Assembly: GCF_002101555.1 (NCBI RefSeq)
Contig: NZ_LQOL01000061.1
Location: 50,111-114,110, forward strand
Reading direction: 5' to 3'
Source of the DNA: Mycolicibacterium canariasense
GTDB taxonomy: Bacteria; Actinomycetota; Actinomycetes; Mycobacteriales; Mycobacteriaceae
Length of the DNA stretch: 64,000 nucleotides
Under the pieces are notes generated by a model that saw nothing but the letters and a program-made list of their open reading frames with translations, made no database searches and was not told the origin of the DNA. Below are positions 16,651 through 24,811 of the stretch, piece by piece (position 1 is the first letter of the stretch; the number at the start of each line of letters is the position of its first letter). The position numbers and the translations under genes are program-made.

Positions 16651-17877
16651 CTACCCGTTCGGAATGCCCTCCTGCTGACGCGCCCTCAGCGCGCCATGCG
16701 CCGTGTGGTGATGATGGGCGAGGGTGTCGACTCCGAAGTCGCCCGTGGGATCCCGCCACACCGCGTGAACGTGGTTGGCGCGGCGTTGGGTGTTGTCGTA
16801 CTCGATCAAGATTCCTGGACCTTGGATGCGGTAGTAGTGCGGTTCGCCGGCTTTCATGGCCCCGGCCCACGCGACGTGCAAGGGGTCCAACTGGTCATCT
16901 GCCTGGTACCGGACCCGGTACGACTGGGCGATCGGTTCCGCTGCCCGGCTGAAGTACAGGTCGAGCAGAATCCGGAGCGCATCCCGTTGCGTCGCTGTCA
17001 TGGCGGCGGCCGGCAAGCCTTTCGGCACCCCGGTCAACGCGACTTGGGCGTCGTCTTCGGCCGAGTAACCGGAGCCTGCCTGCATCGCTTCATTGACCTG
17101 GTCGAGCTGGGTTGCCACGGTGCTGTCGGTGAACCGCCCTCGGAACACGTCCGGCAGCGGAAGGCGCTGATCGCCCTCGGAGACCAGGGAACGGTTTGCC
17201 CCAACCAGATCCGACACGGCCCGTGGATGAATCAGCGCCCGCGTCCGCTGGTCGTGGTCGAAAGATCTCATCAATTCGAGCGCGACGTCCTGCACGCTGA
17301 CCAGAGGTTGCAGAACACTGCCGAGCAGCGGCGCAGCGGCCGGATCTGCGCCGAGGAAAAGCGGGGTCGTGGATACGACGCGCCCGTCGACGATCAGTTG
17401 ATTGACCGAGACATGATGACCGCCGAATCGCCAGCCCCACAGTCGGTCACCAGGTGATCCGAACACGCTGAGGTAATACATTCCGGGGTCTCTGCCCCGG
17501 TCCCGCTCGAAGGTCATCGACCATCCCTCCAAGCGGTCGAGCACATTCTCCATGCCCATGACGGTGACCAGGGTGACGTACCCGGCCTCAGACAGTCCGG
17601 TCGCGAGAATCTGCATGACCAGGCGATGCTGCGCCGGGCGCTGTTCGACCAACGGGAGGCCGCCGTGGTCGGTCGGCGTGTAAAACCACAGCAACCGCTC
17701 GTCCTCCGAACTGCCCGGAGATCCGAAGGTGGCTCGTGCACGCTGCTTGTCGGACAGACTGTCAAGCCATCCCTGGACCTTCGCGGCCAGTTCGATGGCA
17801 ACAGGTCGCGTCGCGTCGAGCGCGGTGATCTCGGCGAGAGTCCGGGGTCGCCGAGAGGTGAACGTATCGAAAGTCAT
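16651..17877 (-). CDS. DUF3500 domain protein
   Basis: A 408-residue protein that I recognise as DUF3500, a family of unknown function often found beside catabolic genes. Recognisable stretches are LWFYTPTDHGGLPL, the DPGMYYLSVFG segment, WGWRFGGHHVSVNQ and TPLFLGADPA. The GGHHVSVN segment with paired histidines suggests a metal or ligand site, which is speculation. No signal peptide or membrane helix is seen. It lies 15 nt after rraA and 9 nt before lysR, so the three are surely one transcript. It may act on the same substrate as the RraA-like lyase. Confidence 0.75.
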   Translation of the reverse strand: MTFDTFTSRRPRTLAEITALDATRPVAIELAAKVQGWLDSLSDKQRARATFGSPGSSEDERLLWFYTPTDHGGLPLVEQRPAQHRLVMQILATGLSEAGYVTLVTVMGMENVLDRLEGWSMTFERDRGRDPGMYYLSVFGSPGDRLWGWRFGGHHVSVNQLIVDGRVVSTTPLFLGADPAAAPLLGSVLQPLVSVQDVALELMRSFDHDQRTRALIHPRAVSDLVGANRSLVSEGDQRLPLPDVFRGRFTDSTVATQLDQVNEAMQAGSGYSAEDDAQVALTGVPKGLPAAAMTATQRDALRILLDLYFSRAAEPIAQSYRVRYQADDQLDPLHVAWAGAMKAGEPHYYRIQGPGILIEYDNTQRRANHVHAVWRDPTGDFGVDTLAHHHHTAHGALRARQQEGIPNG

Positions 17878-17892
17878 CGCAAATATCTGGTT

Positions 17893-18642
17893 TTACTCTG
17901 CCTTGCCATACAGGTAGTCGATGAGACCGTCGACCGGCTCGTCCGCCTTCAGCAAGGCATCGAAACCGGCCTCTGACGACGCAATCTGCTCGGCGCGCTC
18001 AAGGACGCTATGGATGAGATCACGAGGGATGCAACAGATCCCGGTCTCGTCGGCGACGATCAGATCGCCGGCCGCTACCGGGATGCCGGACAGCCGGATC
18101 GTTCCGTTCACCTCGGTGGTGACGCTGCGCCACTTGCCGGTGACCGGAGTGTGGTCGCGCGACCACACGGGAAAATGCAGGGCGCGCGATCTCCCCAGAT
18201 CGCGGACGCCGCCGTCGACTATCGCGCCCGCCAAGCCCTGTCGCTTGGCAACTGAGGCCATCAGGCCGCCCATGTTCGACACTTCGGCAAGGCCTTCGAT
18301 AACCAGGATGTCCCCGGGTTTTGCACTCCTCAGGGCGAGGATTTCGGCCATTCGCCAGTCCTTGTCGGACACCGCGGCAAGTGCGGACCGCGACTGGTCC
18401 ACGTTGCGCACCGTGGTGGCGTTTCCGACGATTCGCTGTTCCGGCATGGAGGGCCGCAGGCGTGACGTGGGGATCGCACCGCGGACACCCAACTCGTCGA
18501 GGACGTCGGACACGGTGCTGGACAGATCGTCGAGGGCGAGGAAGCGCTGAATCGTCGCGGTATCGGTCGCCGGAAGCGGGTCCCGGATCGTCGCCCAGCC
18601 GAACCTCGCGTTGACGGATTCCGTGGAACCTCGCTCAGTCAT
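17893..18642 (-). CDS. RraA-family aldolase/decarboxylase-like protein
   Basis: A 249-residue RraA-fold protein. In catabolic clusters this family supplies 4-hydroxy-4-methyl-2-oxoglutarate or 4-carboxy-4-hydroxy-2-oxoadipate aldolases, which cleave to pyruvate and also decarboxylate oxaloacetate. Key stretches: VSDVLDELGVRGAIP, GDILVIEGLAEVSNMGGLM (glycine-rich site), GAIVDGGVRDL with the metal-site Arg-Asp pair, and VAAGDLIVADETGICCIP. A true RNase E regulator is unlikely given the operon context. First gene of the leftward operon from the 18643-18974 divergent region. Confidence 0.85.
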   Translation of the reverse strand: MTERGSTESVNARFGWATIRDPLPATDTATIQRFLALDDLSSTVSDVLDELGVRGAIPTSRLRPSMPEQRIVGNATTVRNVDQSRSALAAVSDKDWRMAEILALRSAKPGDILVIEGLAEVSNMGGLMASVAKRQGLAGAIVDGGVRDLGRSRALHFPVWSRDHTPVTGKWRSVTTEVNGTIRLSGIPVAAGDLIVADETGICCIPRDLIHSVLERAEQIASSEAGFDALLKADEPVDGLIDYLYGKAE

Positions 18643-18974
18643 TCAACTCTCCTCGATCAATCACGTTGCTGAACAATCAATTCCGTCGATCATCACCGAC
18701 GTCACCCCGAAGTGGCGCGGCATCCACGGCCGCCAATCGTTCAACCGTATCCAAAGCCGACCGGGCGTGCCCTCCGATCTTCGAATGGCAGCCATTTGTC
18801 GATCTTCTAGATCGTCGAATCGCAGTAATCGCAAGCGCCAAACGGCATCTCGGTACTTGCCAACGAGTTCCAATTCACTTAGCGTTCAACATGACTCGCT
18901 GGTCGAACGCGAGATCCGAAATTCACTTTCATCAGGGCGTCAGCGGATGACGGTACTATCAATGGAGATGGCAC
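18643..18974. promoter_or_regulatory. Divergent control region with inverted and direct repeats
   Basis: No gene is seen in these 332 bp, which are AT-richer than the flanks. GCGTTCAAC (18882-18890) and GTCGAACGC (18902-18910) form a 9-bp inverted repeat with one mismatch and an 11-nt spacer. AATTCACTT occurs twice in direct orientation, at 18872 and 18920. The region separates two diverging operons and is the natural place for the LysR protein to bind. GGAG at 18964-18967 is the ribosome site for the SDR gene. Confidence 0.5.
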
Positions 18975-19763
18975 ATGGACTACCTGCTTTCAGGAAAGAC
19001 GGCGATCGTCACGGGCGGGGCGTCGGGCATCGGACTGGAGACGGCGAATCAATTGATTGCCGAAGGCACCAACGTTTTGGCGGTGGACCTCGATATCGCC
19101 CCCCTGGCTTCTCGGCAGGATCCTCGGCTGCGCCCGTTCCAGTGTGACCTCACAGGTACGGACTCGGCGTCGGCTGTGACCGCCGCAGCGCTGGAGGCGT
19201 TCGGCTCCATCGACATCCTGATCTCGTGCGCCGGGATCGCTCCGGTGCGTGGCAGCACACTCGAAGGAACCGACGCCGATTGGCGGCACACGCTCGATGT
19301 CAACTTTCTGAGCATCGTACGGCTGTGCCGTGAAGTGGTTCCTCACATGAAGGCCGCCAGCGGAGGATCGATCGTCAGCGTGGCGTCCGATGCCGGCCGA
19401 ATGCCCGACCCCTTCTTCGCCGAGTACAACGTGTCCAAGGCAGCGATCCTCATGCTCATGAAGGCACTGTCGATCGAGTTCGGGGGCGCCGGAATTCGCG
19501 CCAACACTGTCAGTCCGGGGCCGGTGCGCACACCGATGTGGGATCGGCCGGGTGGATTCGGCGATTCCGTCGCCGAGTCCTTCGGCATGGAGAAGGAAGC
19601 TGCGATCGAACATTTCGCCGTCAACGTTCGCAAGCTTCCTCTTGCCCGGCTCGGCAGGGTGGCGGAGGTGGCAGCGGTCATCGTCTTCCTCGCGAGCCCG
19701 CTCGCATCATTCGTCACGGGTGCCGAATACACGGTGAACGGCGGCAGCATCCCGACCGTTTGA
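18975..19763 (+). CDS. Short-chain dehydrogenase/reductase
   Basis: A 262-residue classical SDR. The NAD(P) glycine motif TGGASGIGLE is at about 14-23, the acidic AVDLD suggests NAD preference, SCAGIAP sits in the NNAG position, and the catalytic YNVSK appears near 152-156 after the serine in SVASDAG. ATG 18975 has GGAG 7 nt upstream. It is the first gene of the rightward operon. In this setting it probably oxidises or reduces a hydroxyl on the cluster's substrate; the substrate cannot be told from sequence. Confidence 0.92.
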   Translation: MDYLLSGKTAIVTGGASGIGLETANQLIAEGTNVLAVDLDIAPLASRQDPRLRPFQCDLTGTDSASAVTAAALEAFGSIDILISCAGIAPVRGSTLEGTDADWRHTLDVNFLSIVRLCREVVPHMKAASGGSIVSVASDAGRMPDPFFAEYNVSKAAILMLMKALSIEFGGAGIRANTVSPGPVRTPMWDRPGGFGDSVAESFGMEKEAAIEHFAVNVRKLPLARLGRVAEVAAVIVFLASPLASFVTGAEYTVNGGSIPTV

Positions 19764-19841
19764 TGTGGAATTCGTTATCTGACAATAGTTTGAGCTATAC
19801 GCGGCTGGGCCGCTGTCGTCGTGTGACGCGCGCTCTCGCCG

Positions 19842-20441
19842 GTGACACAGATGGAAATGGATGTACCCGCGATGGCCGGATCGATACCTACCGCAACCAA
19901 TGTCGACCATGTCAGTTGGTCGGTCCAAGACCTCGATGCCGCCGTGTCCTTCTGCGTGGAGGTGCTCGGAGGTCAGGAGATCTTCAGGGCCGGCCCGTTC
20001 TCCGATCCCTCGGGCGACTGGATGTCCACGCATTTCGACGTCGAGGACCGGGCGTCGGCAACTCTCGCCTACGTCAGGCTCGGGGCGACTCAGGTAGTGG
20101 AGTTCATCCAATGGAGCACGGAGAATCGTGAAGAACTGTGGCCGCGTACCAGTGATGTGGGGGCCACACATCTGGGAATTCACGTGCGCGACATCGACCA
20201 AGCGAATCGGTACCTGCAAGAGCATGGATGCAGCGCGTGCGGCAGCCCGATACTCCTGGACGGTGTGCCCCATGCCGGCGTGAGGATCCTGTACGTTCGG
20301 ACGCCCATCGGACTGCTGCTCGAACTGGTGTCCCGCCCCGCGCGTGACCTTCCCTACGAAGCCACCACCGAGGCCCGGCTGCTTGAACCGAAGCACGAGT
20401 GGAGCAACCGACAAGCCATACCTGGAAAGGAAATGCCATGA
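19842..20441 (+). CDS. VOC (glyoxalase/dioxygenase-fold) protein
   Basis: A 199-residue vicinal-oxygen-chelate protein with the two-module pattern: NVDHVSWSVQDLDAAVSFC at about 19-37 and GATHLGIHVRDIDQANRYL at about 106-124. First-module H22, second-module H109 and a later glutamate (LLLELVS) are candidate metal ligands. The family includes lyases, isomerases and ring-cleaving dioxygenases, and the exact reaction is unclear. The start is GTG 19842; ATG 19851, 19857 and 19872 are in frame. It overlaps the next gene as ATGA, so the two are coupled. Confidence 0.85.
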   Translation: MTQMEMDVPAMAGSIPTATNVDHVSWSVQDLDAAVSFCVEVLGGQEIFRAGPFSDPSGDWMSTHFDVEDRASATLAYVRLGATQVVEFIQWSTENREELWPRTSDVGATHLGIHVRDIDQANRYLQEHGCSACGSPILLDGVPHAGVRILYVRTPIGLLLELVSRPARDLPYEATTEARLLEPKHEWSNRQAIPGKEMP

Positions 20442-21172
20442 GTGTCGAGACCGTTGCCGGCCCGGATGTCGTCCCGCTTCCCCGAGAGATCATCAAGGAC
20501 GCTCGGATGATGATCATCGGGTTCCGGCCGGCGGATCCGGCCGCGGCGCGGCGGGCCCTTCCGAGCCGGTTGCAGCCGCACCCCGACGGAGTCGTGCTAC
20601 TCAACCTCTGGGCCGCACAGGATCCCGGACGCTCCTCGGGAATGGGGACGTACGAGCGCCTCTCGTGCGGCTATATCGCTCCAGAAGTCAGCGGATACGA
20701 CACCCAGACAAGCGATGGCAATGCGACAGGGCATGGCCGCTTCTTCGCACATCACTGGTTGGAGTCCGAGGGCATGCGTTCCTTCGCCAAGGCATCATCC
20801 GGAAACCGAGCCGACATCGGACGGGTGCAGCACACCGAGCCTCAGCCAGGCGAACTGGTCCAGGAACTCTACGTCGACGGCAAGGTCGTCGTGAGAACGA
20901 CGTCGTCTGTCGGTACCGAAAGGTTGGCATCGATCGGCGGGCACCTGAACTACTTCACGACCTTCGCCGGTGCGGACGGTGGTGAGCAGATCGCCCGGAT
21001 CGCGGTACCGTTCGTCGCCGACGTGATGGAGGCTCAGGTCAAGTCGATCGAATGGCTCTTCGATGCCGGTCATCCGGCCGCGGCGCTCGCCCCGAGTTCG
21101 GACCCGGATGTGGCCAGTGTCCTTTACGGTGACATCACGTGGGCACCGTTCACAGTCGCCGAAATACTCTGA
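20438..21172 (+). CDS. Acetoacetate decarboxylase-like protein
   Basis: A 244-residue protein starting at ATG 20438, which overlaps the VOC stop and follows a GGAAAGGA ribosome site. Segments such as MMIIGFRPADPAAARRALP, SRLQPHPDGVVLLNLW and the late FVADVMEAQVKSIEWLFD look like the acetoacetate decarboxylase beta-cone fold. Members use a Schiff-base lysine; K158, just after ELYVDG in LYVDGKVVVR, is one candidate but not proven. The family match is moderate; it could be a related lyase. The VOC, SDR and PPOX neighbours suggest breakdown of a beta-keto or carboxylated intermediate. Confidence 0.55.
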   Translation: MSVETVAGPDVVPLPREIIKDARMMIIGFRPADPAAARRALPSRLQPHPDGVVLLNLWAAQDPGRSSGMGTYERLSCGYIAPEVSGYDTQTSDGNATGHGRFFAHHWLESEGMRSFAKASSGNRADIGRVQHTEPQPGELVQELYVDGKVVVRTTSSVGTERLASIGGHLNYFTTFAGADGGEQIARIAVPFVADVMEAQVKSIEWLFDAGHPAAALAPSSDPDVASVLYGDITWAPFTVAEIL

Positions 21173-21295
21173 GGCCGTCCGGAGCGTCAGGCCCGTTCCT
21201 CGGGACATAACGCGACACCGGCCCCCTCGCTCGGCCAAAGCAGCTCAGGTTATCGAGAATTCACGTCAGGTAGGAACTCCGAGAGGTAGCCGACG

Positions 21296-21748
21296 ATGGC
21301 TTACGACCTTCACCCAGAGGCCCGCGCGCTCATCGAGTCACGCCCGTGCGCCCACCTGGTGACGATGCGACCCAACGGGCGCCCGCACGTGTCCTTCATC
21401 TGGATCGACGTGACCGGTGACGGGCGGATCCAGTTCGGAACACCTCCGTGGCGGGTCAAAGGAAAGAACCTCGCACACGATCCGAATTGCATTCTTTCGA
21501 TCCAAGACAGTCAGAAGCTCGAAAGCGGATTGACCCGACATCTCCTCATCGAAGGAGTTGCGTCGATCGACAACGATCTTGAACGCGGCCAGAGATTCAT
21601 GGACCAGCTGTTTCACAAGTACACAGGCGCACCCCGTTTCGGGCTCAACGAAGGCGGACATGTCCTCGTCACCGTTGAGATCACGCGCGTCTCTGGCGTG
21701 GGCCCGTGGCACACCGGTAAGACGACATCGTATGGAACCCCGATCTGA
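21296..21748 (+). CDS. PPOX-class F420- or FMN-dependent oxidoreductase
   Basis: A 150-residue split-barrel flavin/deazaflavin protein. The N-terminal pattern CAHLVTMRPNGRPHVSFIW followed by IQFGTPPWRVKGKNLAHD is the usual PPOX core, where the arginine and lysine contact the cofactor phosphate. Mycobacterial members commonly use F420. GAGAGGTAG precedes ATG 21296. It closes the rightward operon after a 123-nt gap. It probably reduces an unsaturated intermediate, but the substrate is not determinable here. Confidence 0.85.
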   Translation: MAYDLHPEARALIESRPCAHLVTMRPNGRPHVSFIWIDVTGDGRIQFGTPPWRVKGKNLAHDPNCILSIQDSQKLESGLTRHLLIEGVASIDNDLERGQRFMDQLFHKYTGAPRFGLNEGGHVLVTVEITRVSGVGPWHTGKTTSYGTPI

Positions 21749-21799
21749 CGCTGCCCCCGTGGCGCTTGAGAATCCGATGGAACGACTGATCCAGCTCAG

Positions 21800-23092
21800 T
21801 CACCGGATCTCCTCGTACCGCCGCAACGCGTCGGCCCGCTCGGCCTTGTGGTCCACCATCGGCGCCGGGTAGTCGGGGCTGCCGTACTCCGGCACCCAGC
21901 GCCGTACGTACACCTCGTCGGGGTCGAACTTCTTGCCCTGGGTGTCGGGGTTGAACACCCGGAAGTACGGGGCGGCGTCGGTACCGCAGCCGGCCGCCCA
22001 CTGCCAGCCGTGCTGATTGCTGGCCATGTCGCCGTCCACCAGCTGGTCCAGGAACCAGCGCGCGCCCCATTGCCACGGCAGGTGCAGATCCTTCACCAGA
22101 AACGACGCGGTGATCATCCGCACCCTGTTGTGCATGAATCCGGTTGCGGCGAGCTGACGCATCCCGGCGTCGACGATCGGGAAGCCCGTCTTCCCCGTTT
22201 TCCACAGCTCGAACCGCGTGCGCGCCTCGGCGTCCTCGTCCACGGCGATCGCGTCGAAGGTGCGGTTCCAGTTCCACCAGGCGCTGCGCGGCCAGTGATG
22301 CAACACGTCGGCATAGAAGTCCCGGAACGCCAACTCGCGCAGGTAAGCTTGGGCCCCTTCGCCTTTCCCGAGATCGGCGGCCATCGTGCGCGGATGGATG
22401 GCGCCGAACTTGAGGTGCGCCGACATCCGGCTGCTGGCTTCGCGGTCCGGCCGGTCGCGGTCATCGGCATAATCGGCCAGCCCGTCGGCAACGAAGCGCT
22501 TCCACGCCGCGCGTGCCGCCGTCTCCCCGGCCGGCAGCTCGAGCTCTGCCACGCCGGTCGGGATGTCCACCCCGCCGTCCAGGCCGGCCGGGTCGATCCA
22601 GCTGGCCGACTTGGCCGTCGTCTTGGCGGGCGCTCGCCACCCGTGCCCGGTCCAGGCCCGGAAGAACGGCGTGAACACCTTGTACGGGGTGCCGTCGTCC
22701 TTGGTGACGCGTCCCGGGGACACCAGATACGGTGAGCCGGACTCCTCCAGCGGTACCTCACCCAGGGCGTGGCGCACCGCGGTGTCGCGGCGCTTACCGA
22801 ATGGCGAGTAGTCCCCCGACACGTGCACCGCGGTGGCACCGATCTGCTTGACCAGCGCCGGGATCCGTTTCTCGGGCCGCCCCTCGACGACCAGCAGCCG
22901 GCCGTCGAGCCGGTCGTTCAGGTCACGCAGCGCGTCGTACAGATACTGCAGCCGGCGCGGACCGGAGCCGGCTTTCAGCCTGGGGTCCAGGACGTAGCAG
23001 GCCAGCACCTGGCCGTCGGGCTCGGCGGCGTTCAGCAGCGGCGGCAGGTCGTGCAAGCGCAGGTCGCGCCGAAACCACAGCAGCGTAGGCAT
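21800..23092 (-). CDS. phr: Deoxyribodipyrimidine photolyase
   Basis: Light-driven repair of cyclobutane pyrimidine dimers using FAD. The 430-residue protein begins MPTLLWFRRDLRLHDLPPL at ATG 23092; a longer open frame upstream has no homology and runs into arcA. The FAD and DNA contacts appear in FGAIHPRTM, ELAFRDFYADVL, WKTGKTGFPIVDAGMRQL, TGFMHNRVRMITASFLVK, and WGARWFLDQLVDGDMASNQH. The tryptophan-rich WQWAAGCGTDAAPYFRVFNP end is typical. It starts 10 nt after arcA and is probably co-transcribed with it. M. tuberculosis lacks it at this site. Confidence 0.95.
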   Translation of the reverse strand: MPTLLWFRRDLRLHDLPPLLNAAEPDGQVLACYVLDPRLKAGSGPRRLQYLYDALRDLNDRLDGRLLVVEGRPEKRIPALVKQIGATAVHVSGDYSPFGKRRDTAVRHALGEVPLEESGSPYLVSPGRVTKDDGTPYKVFTPFFRAWTGHGWRAPAKTTAKSASWIDPAGLDGGVDIPTGVAELELPAGETAARAAWKRFVADGLADYADDRDRPDREASSRMSAHLKFGAIHPRTMAADLGKGEGAQAYLRELAFRDFYADVLHHWPRSAWWNWNRTFDAIAVDEDAEARTRFELWKTGKTGFPIVDAGMRQLAATGFMHNRVRMITASFLVKDLHLPWQWGARWFLDQLVDGDMASNQHGWQWAAGCGTDAAPYFRVFNPDTQGKKFDPDEVYVRRWVPEYGSPDYPAPMVDHKAERADALRRYEEIR

Positions 23093-23102
23093 ACCGCCGA
23101 CG

Positions 23103-24314
23103 TTACAGCGGCTCGCGCGCCGCCGGGCAGGACATGCATCGCGGCCCGCCCCGCCCGCTGCCCAGCTCCGAAGCCGCGATGGTGAGCACCTCGATACCCG
23201 AATCGGCAAGGCGGGCATTGGTTTCGGTGTTGCGTTCGTAGGCCACCACCACCCCGGGGGCCAGCGCCAGGGTGTTGTTACCGTCATCCCACTGTTCGCG
23301 CTCGGCGGTCACCGGGTCCAGGCCGGTGTCGATGACACGCAACGTGTCGATCCCCATGGCGTCGGCCGCGGCCCGGACGAAGGGCCGCTCATCGTCGATC
23401 TGCACCCCGCCGTCGGGCGTGCGGTGCATGGTGAACGCCGACAGTGAGTCGACGATGTTCGGGTACATCACCACCGCATCGGTGTCCACCATGGTGCAGA
23501 CGGTGTCCAAGTGCATCTGGGCGCGCTGCTGGGCGATCGGCACCGCCAACACGGTGTGCGCCAGATCGTCCTCGAACAGGCTGCGCGCCAGGGCTTCCGC
23601 ACCCGCCGGTGTGGTGCGTTCGCCCACCCCGACCGCCACCACCCCGGGCCGCAACAGCAGCACGTCGCCGCCCTCCACCGGCGCGGAGCGGGATTCGTAG
23701 GCCCGCCGCACCCCGAGGAAGCGGGGATGGTGCGCGTAGATCAAATCGGTCAACGACGATTCCCGCGACCGGGCCGGCAGGGCCAGCGAGGTGATCGCCA
23801 TCCTCGGACCGATCCAGAAGGACGAGTCCCTGGTGAACATCAAGTTCGGCAACGGCTCGATCACGAAATCCGCGCCGTGGTGCATGCGGCGCACCAGGGA
23901 CAGCTCACTGCCCGCGAACGGTAACTCGTTGAACGTCATCCCGGCGATCAGGACGTGCGCCAACGTGGCGGCGTCCAGAGTCCGCAGGTAGGCCGAAAGT
24001 TCTTGCGCCAGAGGTACACCGAGCCGACGCGCGTCGACGGCAGCGGAAATGCCGTGCATCCTGGCCGCGCCCGAGGCCAGCGCCTCGGTGAGCAGATCTG
24101 CCAGCAGCAGCACCTCCACACCGCGGCCGGCCAGCACGGCAGCGAAGGCGTCGTGCTCCTCCTGCGCCTTGGCCACCCACGGCAAGCCGTCGAACAACAG
24201 GCTGTCGTTGTTGCGTGGGGTCAGCCGCTGCAGTTCGGCACCCGGCCGGTGCAGGATGACAACCTTCAGGGTGCCGACTTCCGAATTACATCCCAATACC
24301 TGGCCCGATTCCAC
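23103..24314 (-). CDS. arcA: Arginine deiminase
   Basis: Hydrolyses L-arginine to citrulline and ammonia. The 403-residue protein has the full signature: NELPF, NLMFTRDSSFWIG, SRSAPVEGGDVLLL, HLDTVCTMVDTDAVVMYP with the catalytic histidine, QWDDGNNTLAL, and the nucleophile C393 in GGPRCMSCP. The start is GTG 24312-24314. No arcB or arcC is adjacent, so this is not a full fermentation operon; the role may be acid protection or nitrogen scavenging. It is divergent from soxR with 34 bp between, and the SoxR operator lies in that space. Corresponds to Rv1001. Confidence 0.95.
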   Translation of the reverse strand: MESGQVLGCNSEVGTLKVVILHRPGAELQRLTPRNNDSLLFDGLPWVAKAQEEHDAFAAVLAGRGVEVLLLADLLTEALASGAARMHGISAAVDARRLGVPLAQELSAYLRTLDAATLAHVLIAGMTFNELPFAGSELSLVRRMHHGADFVIEPLPNLMFTRDSSFWIGPRMAITSLALPARSRESSLTDLIYAHHPRFLGVRRAYESRSAPVEGGDVLLLRPGVVAVGVGERTTPAGAEALARSLFEDDLAHTVLAVPIAQQRAQMHLDTVCTMVDTDAVVMYPNIVDSLSAFTMHRTPDGGVQIDDERPFVRAAADAMGIDTLRVIDTGLDPVTAEREQWDDGNNTLALAPGVVVAYERNTETNARLADSGIEVLTIAASELGSGRGGPRCMSCPAAREPL

Positions 24315-24328
24315 ACCGCAGACGTTAT

Positions 24329-24344
24329 CTCAACTATGGTTGAG
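24329..24344. promoter_or_regulatory. SoxR box between arcA and soxR
   Basis: CTCAAC-TATG-GTTGAG is a perfect inverted repeat very close to the known SoxR site CCTCAAGTTAACTTGAGG. It ends 5 nt before the soxR ATG and 14 nt from the arcA GTG. Rightward, TATGGT (24335-24340) would be a -10 for a leaderless soxR. Leftward, GATAAC (24329-24324) could be the arcA -10, so one operator could govern both genes. Confidence 0.8.
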
Positions 24345-24348
24345 GTGT

Positions 24349-24780
24349 ATGGAATCCCATGAGCTGACACCGGGTGAGCTGGCACACCGCAGTGGTGTGG
24401 CGGTGTCGGCGTTGCACTTCTACGAGCGCGAAGGGCTCATCGCGTCACGGCGCACCAGCGGCAATCAGCGGCGCTACCCGCGCGAGACGCTGCGCCGGGT
24501 GGCGTTCATCCGGATGTCGCAGCGGCTGGGCATCCCGCTGGCGCGGATCCGCGAGGCGCTGGCCTCGCTCCCCGCCGACCGGGTGCCCACCAGCAAGGAC
24601 TGGGCCAAACTGTCGGCCGGCTGGCGCCACGACCTCGACGAACGAATCATGCATCTGGAGCGTCTACGCGACAACCTGGCCGATTGCATCGGCTGCGGTT
24701 GCCTGAGCCTGAAAACCTGCATGCTGTCCAATCCGGGCGACATGCTTTCCGAACACGGCCCGGGCGCCGCCAAGCTATAG
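24349..24780 (+). CDS. soxR: Redox-sensing regulator SoxR (MerR family)
   Basis: A 143-residue MerR-family regulator. The DNA-binding domain (about 7-75) shows GELAHRSGVAVSALHFYEREGL, and a coiled dimer helix (about 85-110) leads to the 2Fe-2S ligands C113, C116, C118 and C124 in CIGCGCLSLKTC (CX2CXCX5C). Oxidation of this cluster by redox-cycling compounds activates SoxR. ATG 24349 is used; longer upstream frames overlap arcA. In actinobacteria SoxR usually controls oxidoreductases and efflux genes rather than soxS. Here the adjacent operator also faces arcA, an unusual partner. Confidence 0.95.
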   Translation: MESHELTPGELAHRSGVAVSALHFYEREGLIASRRTSGNQRRYPRETLRRVAFIRMSQRLGIPLARIREALASLPADRVPTSKDWAKLSAGWRHDLDERIMHLERLRDNLADCIGCGCLSLKTCMLSNPGDMLSEHGPGAAKL

Positions 24781-24783
24781 CCA

Positions 24784-24805
24784 TCGAACGCTTGTGCGAT
24801 AACAT
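24784..24805 (+). promoter_or_regulatory. SOS (LexA) box and -10 of the alkB-like gene
   Basis: TCGAAC-GCTT-GTGCGA (24784-24799) differs from the mycobacterial LexA consensus TCGAAC-N4-GTTCGA at one position. It is followed at once by a -10, TAACAT (24800-24805), and the GTG start lies 6 nt further on at 24812, giving a leaderless transcript. A LexA dimer would block this promoter directly. Confidence 0.75.
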
Positions 24806-24811
24806 CGAGGT

